A DNA stretch of 38,891 bases, from contig NZ_JHYD01000052.1 in assembly GCF_000621505.1 (NCBI RefSeq), forward strand, positions 1 to 38,891. The letters are read 5' to 3'. The position numbers and the translations under genes are program-made. Position 1 is the stretch's first letter, and every line of letters starts with the position of its first letter. The notes under the pieces were generated by a model. That model was not told the DNA's origin, ran no database searches, and saw only the letters and a list, made by a program, of their open reading frames with translations. Below are positions 8,465-17,040 of the stretch, piece after piece. This DNA is from Ruminiclostridium cellobioparum DSM 1351 = ATCC 15832 (lineage in GTDB: Bacteria > Bacillota > Clostridia > Acetivibrionales > DSM-1351).

Positions 8465-9262
8465 TTATTCCGCCTTTGAGGGAGTCTCGGTACTCTGTTC
8501 AAGCTTGGCCCTCTCTTTTGGTTCCAGCATTCCTGACAGTTTAAGAATAATGCTTTTTGGATTTTCGCCTGCCTGTATGGACAATACACCTTCAAGGATA
8601 ATTCTCATGATGTTTATTTCCTCGTGTGATTTTCTTTTTAACCTGGAAGAGAAGGGATGACATATGACATAACCGAAGAATATGCCGTAAAGTGTGGCAA
8701 CAAAGGCGGCAGCTATCATATGGCCAAGTTTTTCAGTATCATTCAGGTTTCCCAGCGCTCCTATCAAACCGATTACGGCACCCAGAACTCCAAGTGTGGG
8801 TGCTGCACCGCCGGCAGTTGAAAAAATACTTGCCCCTGCTCTGTGTCTTTCCTCCATACTGTCAATCTCATTGTTCAGGACTTCTGTAATGTACTCCTGC
8901 TCTATTCCGTCGATTACCATGCCAAGTCCTTTTCTCATGAATTTATTGTCTATGTTCTGTAAAACCGATTCCAGGGACAGAAGACCATCCTTTCTTGCAG
9001 TTTGGGAAAGGTCGGCGATTTTTTCAATTATTTCGGCAGAGTTTTCTTTTTTCCTTTCCCTGAATAGAACAGATGCAATTTTGGGGATTTTCAGAAATTC
9101 CTTTTTAGGAAAGGAATTCATAACCGCAGCTGTTGTTCCTATTAAAATAATTATGGCAGCAGCCGGGTTTAACAGAACAGAAACATCAGCACCTTTTACA
9201 ATCATTCCCACAACAACAGCCAGGAATCCTACAACGACACCAATCAGTAAGAATATATCCAT
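8465..9262 (-). CDS. motA: Flagellar stator protein MotA
   Basis: 265 residues with the four expected membrane helices (about 3-23, 29-50, 150-172, 183-205) and the large cytosolic loop between the second and third. The conserved loop/helix-3 sequence AGGAAPTLGVLGAVIGLIGAL holds the Pro involved in torque generation, and DGIEQEYITEVLNNEIDSMEERH is the motor-contact region. It forms the channel with MotB, encoded next in the operon. The ribosome site AGAGGTG precedes the ATG. No sigma-D-type flagellar promoter was seen; a sigma-A-like one lies upstream. Confidence 0.94.
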   Translation of the reverse strand: MDIFLLIGVVVGFLAVVVGMIVKGADVSVLLNPAAAIIILIGTTAAVMNSFPKKEFLKIPKIASVLFRERKKENSAEIIEKIADLSQTARKDGLLSLESVLQNIDNKFMRKGLGMVIDGIEQEYITEVLNNEIDSMEERHRAGASIFSTAGGAAPTLGVLGAVIGLIGALGNLNDTEKLGHMIAAAFVATLYGIFFGYVICHPFSSRLKRKSHEEINIMRIILEGVLSIQAGENPKSIILKLSGMLEPKERAKLEQSTETPSKAE

Positions 9263-9359
9263 TTAGCACCTCTAATTTGTATGTATTTTAGTAATAATTT
9301 GATAACTGCTTAAAGACATGATTGTTAAGCAGCAGGTCATAAAAACACGATTACATAAA

Positions 9360-9387
9360 ATTTTACCATGAGCTGTAAGTTTTGCAA
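9360..9387 (-). promoter_or_regulatory. Candidate sigma-A promoter of motAB
   Basis: Reading the minus strand, TTGCAA (9387-9382) is 16 bp from TAAAAT (9365-9360), preceded by TGG as in an extended -10. The leader, about 90 nt, contains an 8-bp inverted repeat (CTGCTTAA 9306-9313 / TTAAGCAG 9325-9332) that could be an operator or leader hairpin. Confidence 0.4.
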
Positions 9388-9512
9388 ACCTTTTTTCAGA
9401 ATTAAATTAAAAATTAACTTTGTGAAGTTTACGGGGTTGTTCAATATACTAAATATTTCAAAGTGATAATATATATACAATAGAAAGATTTATGTTTTTG
9501 GGGAATTTCAAA

Positions 9513-10589
9513 ATGAATATTATTAATCCATTAAATCTGGTACTCAGCGGCGGAGGCATAAAGGGAATAGCTTTTGTGGGAGCATACGAAGAGCTTGAAA
9601 GAAGATACAGAAAATTTGGAAATATAGCGGGCGTTTCAGCGGGAGCCTTGATTGGAGCCCTGATCGGTGCAGGATATACCTCCAGGGAGTTGATACGGAT
9701 TCTAAAGGAATTTGATTTCAGCATATTGAAAATAAGGAGCGGTGAATACTTAAATACTACTATCAGCGGGAGAATAAAGAAGCTTCTGGAGGAAAGGAAT
9801 ACTCTCAATGACAGTGATATAGAAGCTTTGCTGTATATGCAGGATTATCCTGAGCTGCAGCATATCAAAAGAAATAAAGAGGATTTTAAAGGGATAAGAG
9901 GCAATTTTCTGAGCAATTTGATCGCATTCAGTCAGGAAAATGCTTTTCTGGACGGTGATTTGCTTGAAAAGTGGGTTGCCCAGCTTTTGGCCAATAAAGG
10001 GATATATACCTTCAGCGACTTCAGGGGAGGCATTGCCGACAAGGTCAACCCCAGAGGCTATAAGGTAAGAATGACCGCTGTTGATGCCAACATAGGAAAG
10101 GTGTTGGTGCTCCCGGATGACATAGCGCTGTATAATATTGATCCCGATAAGTTTGAGGTGGCAAAGGCCGTAAGAATGAGTACTTCAGTTCCGTTTGTTT
10201 TCAGGCCCTGCGTGCTTATGAAAAAATCCGGTAGCTTTTTGAAACAGCATTTTATTATTGATGGAGGTGTTCTTGACAATTTCCCCGTGTGGCTCATCGA
10301 CAGCGCGCAGTCAAATATTATCGGGCTCAAGCTGGAGGGTAAGGAACCCAAGGAATTGCAGAATGCCGAGAACATGTTAAAAAAACTGCTGTCGGCTTCA
10401 CATGATACGGGAGTTCCGAAAAATTCCTACAACATTGATAACATAGCCCACATTAATACCGGCAGCATTTCCTTTCTGGATTTTGATATCAGCCCTGAAA
10501 ATATGCAATTCCTGTATGAACAGGGGAAAATCGCCGTACAAAAGCTTCTTATAAATATGTACAAAAAAAATAGAGGCGGCTGGAGGTGA
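9513..10589 (+). CDS. Patatin-like phospholipase family protein
   Basis: 358 residues from the ATG at 9513; an in-frame ATG at 9492 is possible, but GGGGAA lies 7 bp before 9513. It has the patatin Ser-Asp dyad: oxyanion loop LSGGGIKG (11-18), nucleophile elbow GVSAG with Ser42, and IIDGGVLDNFP with the catalytic Asp (about residue 250). Members hydrolyse acyl esters of membrane lipids. There is no signal peptide, so it is probably cytosolic or membrane-peripheral. It is transcribed alone and divergently from motAB. The substrate is unknown. Confidence 0.88.
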   Translation: MNIINPLNLVLSGGGIKGIAFVGAYEELERRYRKFGNIAGVSAGALIGALIGAGYTSRELIRILKEFDFSILKIRSGEYLNTTISGRIKKLLEERNTLNDSDIEALLYMQDYPELQHIKRNKEDFKGIRGNFLSNLIAFSQENAFLDGDLLEKWVAQLLANKGIYTFSDFRGGIADKVNPRGYKVRMTAVDANIGKVLVLPDDIALYNIDPDKFEVAKAVRMSTSVPFVFRPCVLMKKSGSFLKQHFIIDGGVLDNFPVWLIDSAQSNIIGLKLEGKEPKELQNAENMLKKLLSASHDTGVPKNSYNIDNIAHINTGSISFLDFDISPENMQFLYEQGKIAVQKLLINMYKKNRGGWR

Positions 10590-10654
10590 AATTTGTAATT
10601 TAAAGTAACTGAAAAATAAGGAAATGAAGGCCTAATTTTGGTGTTAAGTTGACA

Positions 10655-10683
10655 TTGACATTAAATTTACAAGATAGTATATT
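10655..10683 (+). promoter_or_regulatory. Sigma-A promoter of the chemoreceptor gene
   Basis: TTGACA (10655-10660), 17 bp, TATATT (10678-10683): close to consensus, about 75 bp before the ATG. A second TTGACA directly abuts it upstream (10649-10654). Confidence 0.75.
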
Positions 10684-10758
10684 TAGGAAAAAACACTTAT
10701 ATTTGTTGCTATTTTGTCAAAGGAGATAAAATATTGACGGAATAATGGAGGGTGTCGG

Positions 10759-12744
10759 ATGAAGCTTAAATTCAAACTTGTGCTTTTATTTATTGTAGTA
10801 GCACTTATTTCACTTATTCCTGTGGCATTGTTGGGTTATTCCTTTATCAGTAATCAGGCCGGCAAAAATATTGATTCAAAACTTTCAGTTACTGCTGTTG
10901 GAGTTGTAGACAAGTTAAACGGGTGGATCAGTGAGAATGCAAAGGTGGTTGAAACCATCGGTTTGGTGATTAATAATGCCGAAACCAAGGAAAATATTAC
11001 AGTAGAACATTTACTCGCTCTTAAAGCAAAAACTAATTCAAAAAATATTTCAGATATATATGTGGGTTTTGAGGACGGCTCATTTATTGATGGTTCAGGT
11101 TGGACACCGGACAAGGATTATGATCCCAGAACACGTGCCTGGTATACAGGAGTAAAAGCATCACCCGATGGGCTTCATTTTTCCGAACCTTATCTGGATA
11201 AGGTGACAAATAAATATGCGGTTTCAATTTCATATCCGTTATTGGATAAGTCCGGAAAATTTTACGGCGTAATTTCTGAAGATATACTGCTGGAAACAAT
11301 TACCGGCATGGTAACCGGCCTGGATGTGGATGGGATAGGTAAAGGCTTTCTGGTTGACGCCTCGGGGGTGGTACTGGCACATCATGACAAAGAAATCGTA
11401 AACACGAATTTTAAGGATAATGCACAATATAAAAATCTTGCAGCAGAAGTAATGTCCAAGGAAGCGGGACATATAGACTATAAATACAATGGTACAAACA
11501 AAATAATAGAGTACAAAAAAATACCCAGCACCAATTGGGTTTTTGCCCTGGAAGTTGAAGCTGACAAGGCTTATAGCGACATTTTTGCATTGAGAAATAA
11601 TTTTATACTCATTTCTCTGCTGACTATTCTGGTAGTAATTTTAATTGCACTGTTGGTTGTACTGGCAATACTGAAACCCATCAATGCCTTTAAGAAAGCA
11701 TTGGAGAACGCCGGCAGGAACAGGGACCTCACCGTAAAGTTCATGCCGAAAACCAGGGATGAGATAGCAGAGATGGCCCAGGCCTTTAACACTTTTACCG
11801 ACAGTATACGCAATTCCTTCAACTCTGTGGTGGATGTGGCCAAAACAGTTGACAGCGATGTAACCGGGATTGTTGACAAAATGGAAAGTCTGAATGCAAG
11901 TGTGGAGGATGTGTCGGCAACCACTGAAGAACTTGCTGCCGGTATGGAAGAAACAGCCGCCTCCTCGGAAGAGATGACGGCATCAACAGCCGAAATTGAA
12001 AATGCGGTAGGCGAAATAGCCTCAAAGGCACAGGAGGGCGCCAGGTCTGCTGCTGAAATAAACAACAGAGCGGAAGAACTAAAGGCAACCGCCCGCCAGT
12101 CCCAGCAGGCAGCCCATGAAATACAGGCTTCGGTTGATGAAAAGCTGAGAATTGCCATTGAAAAGTCAAATGCAGTAGCTGAAATCAGTTCTTTGGCTGA
12201 TGAGATACTTCAAATCACATCGCAAACAAATCTTCTTGCACTGAATGCGGCTATTGAAGCAGCCCGTGCAGGTGAAGCCGGAAAGGGCTTTGCTGTGGTT
12301 GCCGATGAAATAAGAAAACTGGCTGACGATTCCAAAGACACTGTTGTCAGAATACAGGGAGTCACAAAAACGGTAATTGAGGCGGTTGAAAACCTGAAGT
12401 TAAGTTCGGGTGAAGTTCTGGAATTTATAGAAGGCCGTGTGGTCCAGGATTACGAGAAAATGGTAGCCACCGGCGAACAATACAGCAAAGATGCTGCTAT
12501 GATCAATGAACTTGTAAACGACTTCAGCGCTACCTCGGAAGAGCTGCTGGCTTCGGTTCAGGATGTCGGCAAGGCCATAGGAGAGGTCACCAGAGCTGCC
12601 GGCGAGGGAGCCGAAGGGACTACAAACATAGCCCAGAAGACTTCAGAAATAGTGGAAATGACCGAATTGGTCACAAGGCTTGCCGGAAATTCGCAAACCG
12701 GTGCTGAAAAGCTTCATTACCTGATATCACAGTTTAAGCTGTAA
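10759..12744 (+). CDS. Methyl-accepting chemotaxis protein with dCache sensor
   Basis: 661 residues. Membrane helix 1 is at about 8-29, an extracellular double-Cache domain spans about 35-275, helix 2 is about 282-305, HAMP about 305-360, and a long coiled-coil signalling domain runs to the end with the conserved tip ([20 protein letters not shown], about 490-510). It passes ligand binding to CheA/CheW to bias flagellar rotation. The Cache pocket has Y121, R126, W128 and Y129 in the spacing Y-x4-R-x-W-Y, followed by Y145, D147 and D175, which fits the described amino-acid-binding dCache_1AA signature. GGAGGG precedes the ATG. It is probably monocistronic. The exact ligand is not known. Confidence 0.94.
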   Translation: MKLKFKLVLLFIVVALISLIPVALLGYSFISNQAGKNIDSKLSVTAVGVVDKLNGWISENAKVVETIGLVINNAETKENITVEHLLALKAKTNSKNISDIYVGFEDGSFIDGSGWTPDKDYDPRTRAWYTGVKASPDGLHFSEPYLDKVTNKYAVSISYPLLDKSGKFYGVISEDILLETITGMVTGLDVDGIGKGFLVDASGVVLAHHDKEIVNTNFKDNAQYKNLAAEVMSKEAGHIDYKYNGTNKIIEYKKIPSTNWVFALEVEADKAYSDIFALRNNFILISLLTILVVILIALLVVLAILKPINAFKKALENAGRNRDLTVKFMPKTRDEIAEMAQAFNTFTDSIRNSFNSVVDVAKTVDSDVTGIVDKMESLNASVEDVSATTEELAAGMEETAASSEEMTASTAEIENAVGEIASKAQEGARSAAEINNRAEELKATARQSQQAAHEIQASVDEKLRIAIEKSNAVAEISSLADEILQITSQTNLLALNAAIEAARAGEAGKGFAVVADEIRKLADDSKDTVVRIQGVTKTVIEAVENLKLSSGEVLEFIEGRVVQDYEKMVATGEQYSKDAAMINELVNDFSATSEELLASVQDVGKAIGEVTRAAGEGAEGTTNIAQKTSEIVEMTELVTRLAGNSQTGAEKLHYLISQFKL

Positions 12745-12893
12745 TAATCAGTACTGTTCATTGGTTATGCATTTGCATTTTTTGAGCATTTATTATATTA
12801 TAAGGGGTAATGAAACAGGAAAGATCACTAATTACTCTTAGAAAACAGAAAGTTTGAACCAGGCATCATGGGTTCACCTTGCAGGAGGTAAAA

Positions 12894-14393
12894 ATGTTAT
12901 ATAGAAGCACCAGAGGGAATTGTTCTAATGTTAGCTCGGCTGAAGCCATAAAGAGAGGGCTTGCAGCTGATGGAGGCCTATTTGTTCCGGAAAAGATCAT
13001 TCATTTTGATAAGGACCAAATACTGAAAATGAGTGAAATGACATATCAGGAAAGAGCTCTCAATATTCTGGAAGGCTATCTGGATGATTATACACTTGGT
13101 GAGTTGACCGATTGTGTAAATCAGGCATATACCGCTCAGAAATTTGAAACAGAGGCTATAGCACCTCTGCATAAGCTTTATGATTCAGTTAGTGTTTTGG
13201 AGCTTTGGCATGGACCTACAAGTGCTTTTAAAGACATGGCCCTGCAAATCCTTCCCCATTTCCTTGTGAAGGCTTTGAAAAAGACAGGTGAAAAGGAAGA
13301 AATAGTTATATTGGTGGCAACCTCGGGAGATACCGGTAAAGCAGCTCTTGAAGGGTTTAAGGATGTCGAGGGTACAAAAATCATCGTATTTTTCCCCAGT
13401 GAGGGTGTCAGCCAGGTGCAAAGGATGCAGATGGTTACCCAGGAGGGGGGCAATGTCTGTTCAATAGCGGTAGAGGGTAATTTTGATGATGCGCAAAACG
13501 GAGTTAAACGGATATTCGGTGATGAAGCTGTAGCTGCTCTTTTACATGAAAACGGCTATAAGTTCTCATCTGCAAATTCCATCAACTGGGGAAGACTGGT
13601 TCCTCAGATAGTTTATTATTTTTCGGCATATGCCGATATGCTCAGGAATAAGGAAATAGAGATAGGGGAAAAAATAAATTTTGTTGTTCCCACAGGCAAT
13701 TTTGGAAATATCCTTGCAGCCTATTATGCAATGCAGATGGGATTGCCTGTGAACAAGCTGATATGTGCCTCCAATGATAACAATGTTCTTACTGATTTTA
13801 TAAATTCAGGCGTTTATGACAGGAACCGAGAGTTTAAGAAAACCCTGTCGCCATCCATGGACATACTTATTTCCAGTAACCTTGAAAGGCTGTTGTACCT
13901 GATTACAGACGGGAACTCGGAAGCGGTTTCGGGTTGGATGGGCAAATTAAAAAATGACGGAGTTTACTCTGTAGACCAGGAAACCAAAAAGAAGATACAA
14001 AGTGTATTCTGGGCGGGTTCCTCAAACGATTCGGATACATTAAAAACCATTGAGAGTGTCTATGCCGAAACCGGATATGTTCTGGATACACATACGGCTG
14101 TTGCCGTTGATGTGTATGACAAGTATGTCATATCCACAAGTGATGTCACCAAAGCGGTAATTGTATCCACTGCGAGTCCTTTCAAGTTTAATGAAAGTGT
14201 GGTGAAAGCCATAGCCGGTGAGGAGGCAGTTGCAGGTAAAACAGAATTTGAACTGCTCTCGGTACTTTCTGAGAAATCGGGGCTTGCAATTCCGGCTCCG
14301 TTAAAGGAACTCGACAGGAAGCCGGTGCTTCACAAGGAAATCTGCCGGCCCATGGATATGGCCGAAAAGGTTAAGCAGGTACTTAAAGTATAG
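12894..14393 (+). CDS. thrC: Threonine synthase
   Basis: 499 residues, PLP-dependent, fold type II. It converts O-phosphohomoserine to threonine and phosphate. The PLP lysine is K113 in GPTSAFKDMALQ, the substrate/phosphate loop is ATSGDTGKAALEG, and SSANSINWGRLVPQIVYYF and VPTGNFGNILAAYYA are typical of the longer bacterial type. The ATG at 12894 is chosen because AGGAGGT lies 4 bp before it; the TTG at 12879 lacks a site. A strong terminator follows the gene, so the ACT and hom genes downstream probably use another promoter. I saw no T-box or riboswitch in the leader. Confidence 0.95.
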   Translation: MLYRSTRGNCSNVSSAEAIKRGLAADGGLFVPEKIIHFDKDQILKMSEMTYQERALNILEGYLDDYTLGELTDCVNQAYTAQKFETEAIAPLHKLYDSVSVLELWHGPTSAFKDMALQILPHFLVKALKKTGEKEEIVILVATSGDTGKAALEGFKDVEGTKIIVFFPSEGVSQVQRMQMVTQEGGNVCSIAVEGNFDDAQNGVKRIFGDEAVAALLHENGYKFSSANSINWGRLVPQIVYYFSAYADMLRNKEIEIGEKINFVVPTGNFGNILAAYYAMQMGLPVNKLICASNDNNVLTDFINSGVYDRNREFKKTLSPSMDILISSNLERLLYLITDGNSEAVSGWMGKLKNDGVYSVDQETKKKIQSVFWAGSSNDSDTLKTIESVYAETGYVLDTHTAVAVDVYDKYVISTSDVTKAVIVSTASPFKFNESVVKAIAGEEAVAGKTEFELLSVLSEKSGLAIPAPLKELDRKPVLHKEICRPMDMAEKVKQVLKV

Positions 14394-14441
14394 GATAAGC
14401 AGCACTTCATATATAAAATTGAATAGTATTCCAGCTGTCAG

Positions 14442-14479
14442 GGAGTATTAATCTTAAATAAAGATTAATACTCCTTTTT
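14442..14479 (+). terminator. Strong Rho-independent terminator after thrC
   Basis: A perfect 14-bp stem (14442-14455 with 14461-14474), 5-base loop, followed by TTTTT. It separates thrC from the ACT-hom pair. Confidence 0.92.
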
Positions 14480-14559
14480 GTGTTGCATTAATAATAAAAA
14501 TATGCTAATATTACACGTAGGAAACACAATTGTACGCATCAGGTGGACAGGAGGGCTTA

Positions 14560-15000
14560 ATGAAACAGGAAGCGGTATTTTTTTTAGTTGATTCTGTGAT
14601 CTTGCCGGAGGTTTTTGCCAAGGTCATTGAAGTTAAGAAAATTCTCAGCACAGGCAGGATTAAGACCGTAAATGATGCTGTAAAGGAAGTCGGAATCAGC
14701 AGAAGTGCTTTCTACAAATACAAGGATTATGTTTTTCCTTTTTATGAGACATCCAGAGGAAAGGTTATAACTCTTTTCTTTGTAGTAGAGGATTTTTCCG
14801 GAATACTTTCAAGTATTATAAATAAAATCGCTGTCGCTAATGCAAATATTTTGACTATAAATCAGAATATTCCCATCAATGGTCTTGCAGATGTCACCAT
14901 ATCCATCGAGACCTTTGAAATGAAAGAGGATATTCAGAATATGATGGGTGAGATAAGCAAAATAGAGGGTGTAAGGAGATGCGAAATATTGGCAAGGTAG
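14560..15000 (+). CDS. ACT domain-containing protein, UPF0735/PheB family
   Basis: 146 residues. The N-terminal half resembles a small helix-turn-helix region (TVNDAVKEVGISRSAFYKYKDYVFPF, about 37-62). The C-terminal half is an ACT domain (about 70-145, ITLFFVVEDFSGILSSIINKIAVANANILTINQ), a fold that binds amino acids to control enzymes or regulators. The ATG at 14560 has AGGAGGG 4 bp upstream; the TTG at 14530 is not needed. hom follows 79 bp later. In bacilli the related gene sits by pheA; here it is between two threonine genes, so sensing threonine or another amino acid of this pathway is plausible but unproven. Confidence 0.85.
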   Translation: MKQEAVFFLVDSVILPEVFAKVIEVKKILSTGRIKTVNDAVKEVGISRSAFYKYKDYVFPFYETSRGKVITLFFVVEDFSGILSSIINKIAVANANILTINQNIPINGLADVTISIETFEMKEDIQNMMGEISKIEGVRRCEILAR

Positions 15001-15079
15001 CGGCAGGATAAGCGGCTGCCTCATTTACAAATAGAATCAGCTTTGTTGATTATTCATATTTGGAGATTTGGAGGTTTAA

Positions 15080-16330
15080 ATGGTAAACGTTGCGATTTTA
15101 GGTTATGGAGTTGTTGGTTCGGGAGTTGCCGAGGTAATAAGAAAAAACAGTGAAAGTATAGCACAGAGGGCAGGAACGGAAATCAGGGTTAAATGGATTC
15201 TTGATATAAGAGATTTTCCCGACAGTCCGGACAAGGATGTGCTGACAAAAAACGCAGATGATGTATTTAATGATAAGGATGTATCCATTGTTATTGAGAC
15301 AATAGGAGGAGCTACCATAGCCGCACAATTTACAAAAAGGGCTCTTGAAGCGGGAAAAAGCGTTGTAACCTCAAACAAGGAACTGGTTGCTTCTCAAGGA
15401 CCCGAACTTTTACAGCTGGCTCGGGAAAAAGGTGTGAGCTATTTATTTGAGGCCAGTGTCGGAGGAGGAATACCTATAATCCGTCCGCTCAACCAATGTC
15501 TTGCCGCCAATGAGATAAATGGAATTACCGGTATTTTGAATGGAACTACAAATTATATATTCACTCAGATGAGGAAGGAAGGAAAGAGTTTTGAAGCAGC
15601 CTTGAAGGAGGCGCAGCAAAACGGTTATGCCGAGCAGAATCCTACAGCCGATGTAGAGGGGCACGATGCATGCAGAAAACTGGCAATACTCTCATCAATA
15701 GCATATAATGAATTTGTTGACTACGCAAATATTTATACCGAAGGGATTACAAAGATCACTACAGCCGATATGAAATATGCCGAGGCCATGAACGGTGTAA
15801 TCAAGCTGATAGCAGTGAGCAGAAGGCTCGGAGACAAAATATTTGCAAGAGTGAGCCCTGCAATTATATCAAAGGAGCATCCTCTGTCAAATGTTGAGGA
15901 TGTATTCAATGCCATTGTAGTTAAAGGCGATGCCATAGGTGACGCAATGTTTTACGGGAGAGGAGCAGGAAAGCTTCCCACTGCAAGTGCCGTTGTTGCC
16001 GATGTTATTGACATAGCCAAGCACCCGGATTTTGGAACCAAAAGCGTATGGGTCAGAACTAATGAAAATAATGTCATTGCCATAGAAGAAAGTCCTGCAA
16101 AGTTTCTTGTAAGAGTGGCTGCCGAAAAGACTACGGATGCCAAAGGCGATATTAAAGCCGTATTCGGAGATGTGGAATACATTGATCTGGGTTCAAAAGT
16201 GCAGGGAGTTGAAGTCGCTTTTATCACTCCTGTTTTAACAGAGAGGGAAATAAAAGAAAAACTGACGGTGTTAAAGGAAAAGAATTCTGTATTAGGTATT
16301 GCCAACAGTATCAGGGTAGAGGAAGAGTAG
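15080..16330 (+). CDS. hom: Homoserine dehydrogenase
   Basis: 416 residues. It reduces aspartate semialdehyde to homoserine with NAD(P)H, the branch point toward threonine and methionine. The nucleotide-binding motif GYGVVGSG (8-15), the segment TSNKELVASQG, the substrate-site sequence ILNGTTNYIFTQM, the lysine-containing DVEGHDACRKLAILSSIAY and a C-terminal ACT domain (about 345-416) that usually gives threonine feedback inhibition are all visible. GGAGG lies 6 bp before the ATG. It probably forms an operon with the ACT-domain gene upstream. Confidence 0.95.
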   Translation: MVNVAILGYGVVGSGVAEVIRKNSESIAQRAGTEIRVKWILDIRDFPDSPDKDVLTKNADDVFNDKDVSIVIETIGGATIAAQFTKRALEAGKSVVTSNKELVASQGPELLQLAREKGVSYLFEASVGGGIPIIRPLNQCLAANEINGITGILNGTTNYIFTQMRKEGKSFEAALKEAQQNGYAEQNPTADVEGHDACRKLAILSSIAYNEFVDYANIYTEGITKITTADMKYAEAMNGVIKLIAVSRRLGDKIFARVSPAIISKEHPLSNVEDVFNAIVVKGDAIGDAMFYGRGAGKLPTASAVVADVIDIAKHPDFGTKSVWVRTNENNVIAIEESPAKFLVRVAAEKTTDAKGDIKAVFGDVEYIDLGSKVQGVEVAFITPVLTEREIKEKLTVLKEKNSVLGIANSIRVEEE

Positions 16331-16428
16331 CCGCAATGGTATGATGATTTGCTGCAGTACTGACGGCGATAATACAGGATATTCATAGATATTATATAGA
16401 AATTATATAGAATAGAGGTTTCACGCAA

Positions 16429-16968
16429 ATGAAGATTTCCACAAGAAAGATAGTTTTAACAGCTATGATGATTGCTCTGGTATTCATTATTACCTATCTT
16501 CCTTTTTTGCATATACCCAGCCCCGTACCGCCGGGATACTTCAATATAGGTGATGCCGCCATTATGGTAGCAGCAATATTGCTGGGAAGGAAGTCAGGGC
16601 TTGCTGCGGGTGCTATAGGAGCGGCTTTGGCCGATCTGGCATATGGGGCATTTATATTCGTACCAATTACCTTTATTGTCAAGGGTATAGAAGGCTATGC
16701 TGTGGGAGCCATTGCACATAAAAAGGCCGATCAGGGACCTGATTATATCAGGAGGATTATAGCAGTGGCAGCCGGTGCCATTATAATTGCTGCAGGTTAT
16801 TTTATATTGGAGCTGACCTTTTATAGGATGATAGACGATTCCCTGGCTGTGGCGGCAATTATATCGGAAGTTCCGGGAAATCTTGTTCAGGGCGGTGTCA
16901 GTGCGGTAATAGCTTATATATTTATAGCAATTTTGGATAAGACAAACGTTATGAAAAAATTGAATTAA
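16429..16968 (+). CDS. ECF transporter substrate-binding (S) component
   Basis: 179 residues with five to six membrane helices. The N-terminal helix carries the Ala-rich start (RKIVLTAMMIALVFIITYLP) through which S components dock on the shared EcfT, followed by FNIGDAAIMVAAILLGRKSGLAAGAIGAALADL, typical of this family. S components bind a vitamin or metal and deliver it to a common EcfA-EcfA'-EcfT energising module, which is not encoded here. The substrate cannot be read from the sequence. A weak AGAGGT site precedes the ATG. The upstream gap to hom is about 100 bp with no terminator, so read-through from hom is possible. Confidence 0.85.
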   Translation: MKISTRKIVLTAMMIALVFIITYLPFLHIPSPVPPGYFNIGDAAIMVAAILLGRKSGLAAGAIGAALADLAYGAFIFVPITFIVKGIEGYAVGAIAHKKADQGPDYIRRIIAVAAGAIIIAAGYFILELTFYRMIDDSLAVAAIISEVPGNLVQGGVSAVIAYIFIAILDKTNVMKKLN

Positions 16969-16991
16969 AGAGGATTATATCAGGGTGTTTG

Positions 16992-17036
16992 AGAATGTAA
17001 AAAATTTTGATGGTTTGAATTTCTTACATTCCCCTA
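16992..17036. terminator. Bidirectional hairpin between convergent genes
   Basis: GAATGTAA (16993-17000) pairs with TTACATTC (17024-17031), with a further AAATT/AATTT pairing inside. It lies between the ECF gene and the stop of the minus-strand gene, with weak T-runs on either side. Confidence 0.5.
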
Positions 17037-17040
17037 AATT

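Noticed and set aside
9263-9400. Sigma-D flagellar promoter for motAB
   Set aside because: No TAAA-N15-GCCGATAT-like sequence is present; only a sigma-A-like promoter was found.
11571-12158. 195-codon minus-strand ORF inside the chemoreceptor gene
   Set aside because: Ala/Ser-rich antisense of the coiled-coil coding sequence; not a gene.
12745-12893. Possible T-box or threonine attenuator before thrC
   Set aside because: No T-box TGGNACCGCG-like element, no leader peptide and no terminator are visible; only a 5-bp stem GAACC/GGTTC near the ribosome site.
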